A stretch of DNA of 5,146 bases from JBCBKZ01 sp039026975 (GTDB taxonomy: Bacteria; Bacteroidota; Bacteroidia; J057): positions 1 to 5,146 of the forward strand of contig JBCCLI010000453.1 of the NCBI GenBank assembly GCA_039026975.1, written 5' to 3'. The stretch's first letter is position 1. The number at the start of each line of letters is the position of its first letter. This document shows, in pieces, positions 3,899 to 5,146 of this stretch. The notes under the pieces were generated by a model. It made no database searches, was not told the DNA's origin, and saw only the letters and a program-made list of their open reading frames with translations. Position numbers and translations under genes: made by a program.

Positions 3899-5146
3899 AT
3901 GAAATACAGCCTCCTCTCCTTCCTATGCCTTCTTTTCCTGACTACATGTACCCCACCAGCAGATAAGCCCCTAAACATCATCATCATTTTTACAGATGAC
4001 CAAGGGTATGGAGATGTAGGCAGTTATGGAGCTAGTGGATATACTACCCCTCACCTGGATAAATTAGCGAGAGAAGGCATGCGCTTCACCCATCACTATG
4101 CTGCACAGGCAGTATGTAGCGCTTCCAGAGCTGCCTTGCTGACGGGTTGCTACCCAAATAGAATCGGGATTTCCGGTGCCCTCTTCCCCTATCATAAAGT
4201 CGGTATCAATCCTGAAGAGACTACTATGGCTGAAATGCTGAAGGCGAAAGGCTACGCGACCGCCATCTTTGGGAAATGGCACTTAGGGCATCATGAAAAA
4301 TTCCTCCCCCTTCAGCATGGATTCGATGAGTATGTGGGTATCCCCTACTCCAATGATATGTGGCCTATTATGCCAGGAGGAGAACCTGCAAAAGAAGGGC
4401 ACCGGAAGGCCAAATACCCTCCCCTGCCCCTAATAGAAGGAAATGAAGTAGTAGACACCATTAGCACCTTTGAAGGGCAGGATAAGCTTAGTACCCTTTA
4501 CACAGAAAAAGCGGTAGACTTCATCAGACGCAAAAAGGAGAATCCCTTTTTTCTGTACCTCCCCCACACCATGCCGCATGTTCCGCTAGGCGTTTCTGCT
4601 AAGTTTAGAGGAAAAAGTGCGCAAGGGATGTACGGAGATGTGATGATGGAACTGGATTGGTCAGTAGGAGAAATCATGAAAACCCTGGAGGAAGAAGGGC
4701 TTGCAGAGCATACCCTTATTATATTTACTACTGATAATGGCCCATGGCTGAGCTATGGTAACCATGCAGGTTCTTCCGGAGGATTGCGTGCGGGAAAAGG
4801 TACCAGCTGGGAAGGGGGACAAAGAGTCCCCTTTATCGTGAAATGGCCAGGTGTTACACCAACAGGAACTGTCTGCAGTAAGCTAAGCGCTACCATAGAC
4901 CTATTACCTACGTTAGCCGAGGTGGTAGGAGCTGACTTACCAGATAAACCTATAGATGGGGTAAGCTTAGTGGAACTATGGAAAGGTAATCAGGAAGCTG
5001 AACCCAGAAAGGATTTCTTCTATTACTATGGCAAAAATAACCTGGAAGCTGTCCGCAAGGGGAACTGGAAGCTGGTCTTTCCACATGAATTTGCTTCCTA
5101 TCAAGCACTTCCTGAAAATGATGGCTTTGGAGGTCCAAGAATAAGG
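3899..5146 (+). CDS. Sulfatase, arylsulfatase A/GALNS-like (3' end outside the window)
   Basis: 416 codons are present without a stop; the C-terminus lies beyond the window. Type I sulfatases hydrolyse sulfate esters with a formylglycine residue. Visible signatures: metal-binding D33-D34 in FTDDQGYGD; C73 in CSASRAALLTG, matching the (C/S)-x-(P/A)-x-R formylglycine motif with R77; GKWHLG with K126 and H128; H227 in TMPHVPL; metal-binding D279-N280 in FTTDNGPW; and K300 in GKGTSWEGG. HGFDEYVGIPYSNDMWP (140-156) resembles the arylsulfatase A/N-acetylgalactosamine-6-sulfatase branch. Residues 1-16 are a hydrophobic signal peptide before C17; LTTC is a near-lipobox (Thr at -1), so a periplasmic or surface lipoprotein is likely. 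The start is fixed by an in-frame TAA at 3884-3886. A maturase (FGE or anSME) must be encoded elsewhere. The substrate cannot be told; sulfated glycans or glycolipids are likely. All catalytic residues seen so far are intact. Confidence 0.95.
   Translation, partial: MKYSLLSFLCLLFLTTCTPPADKPLNIIIIFTDDQGYGDVGSYGASGYTTPHLDKLAREGMRFTHHYAAQAVCSASRAALLTGCYPNRIGISGALFPYHKVGINPEETTMAEMLKAKGYATAIFGKWHLGHHEKFLPLQHGFDEYVGIPYSNDMWPIMPGGEPAKEGHRKAKYPPLPLIEGNEVVDTISTFEGQDKLSTLYTEKAVDFIRRKKENPFFLYLPHTMPHVPLGVSAKFRGKSAQGMYGDVMMELDWSVGEIMKTLEEEGLAEHTLIIFTTDNGPWLSYGNHAGSSGGLRAGKGTSWEGGQRVPFIVKWPGVTPTGTVCSKLSATIDLLPTLAEVVGADLPDKPIDGVSLVELWKGNQEAEPRKDFFYYYGKNNLEAVRKGNWKLVFPHEFASYQALPENDGFGGPRIR

Noticed and set aside
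4064..4282. 72-codon minus-strand ORF
   Set aside because: Antisense to the sulfatase active-site region, which is strongly constrained; a shadow frame.
4950..5138. 62-codon minus-strand ORF
   Set aside because: Antisense to the sulfatase C-terminal half, with no recognisable protein features.

Overview
The window looks like a chromosomal segment of a Bacteroidota bacterium, probably an environmental or marine lineage of the Cytophagia/Saprospiria kind. The pointers are: a TonB-dependent receptor tail ending in a YGPARPR-type final barrel strand; a sensor kinase with TPR-like repeats and a LytS/YehU-type kinase core, paired with a LytTR response regulator; a secreted, probably lipid-anchored sulfatase; and starts that mostly lack a Shine-Dalgarno sequence. 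The placement rests on gene types and style, not on a marker gene.

Layout from left to right. Positions 1-104 (+) are the last 33 codons of a probable TonB-dependent outer-membrane receptor, with a weak terminator-like hairpin after it (143-170). It converges on a two-component operon on the minus strand: a membrane histidine kinase (2939 down to 987), then, after 16 bp, a LytTR response regulator (970 down to 245). Upstream of the kinase is a 229-bp gap with two adjacent small hairpins, then a 94-codon gene of unknown function (3453 down to 3169, minus) with a possible promoter overlapped by an inverted repeat. The stretch 3454-3898 has no recognisable large gene. It holds a possible 50-codon minus-strand ORF (3797 down to 3645), whose SD-like sequence and start codon fold into a small hairpin and which is followed by a stem-loop. 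It also holds a 13-bp palindrome and a pyrimidine-rich stretch in front of the next gene. From 3899 (+) to the right edge runs an arylsulfatase-type gene, cut off by the window after 416 codons.

The kinase and regulator almost certainly work together: a periplasmic TPR-rich sensor signals through a transmembrane helix to a cytoplasmic kinase, which phosphorylates the regulator on Asp60, and its LytTR domain binds DNA. The sulfatase and the receptor would fit scavenging of sulfated glycans or glycolipids, but no SusD-like gene or glycoside hydrolase is visible, so a functional link is only a guess. No mobile element, CRISPR array, tRNA or rRNA was seen. The most unusual signal is a perfect 13-bp-arm palindrome (28 bp) inside the kinase gene. 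The main 'unknown' candidates are the 94-codon gene and the possible 50-codon ORF with its flanking hairpins. I do not see clear evidence of a novel multi-gene system.
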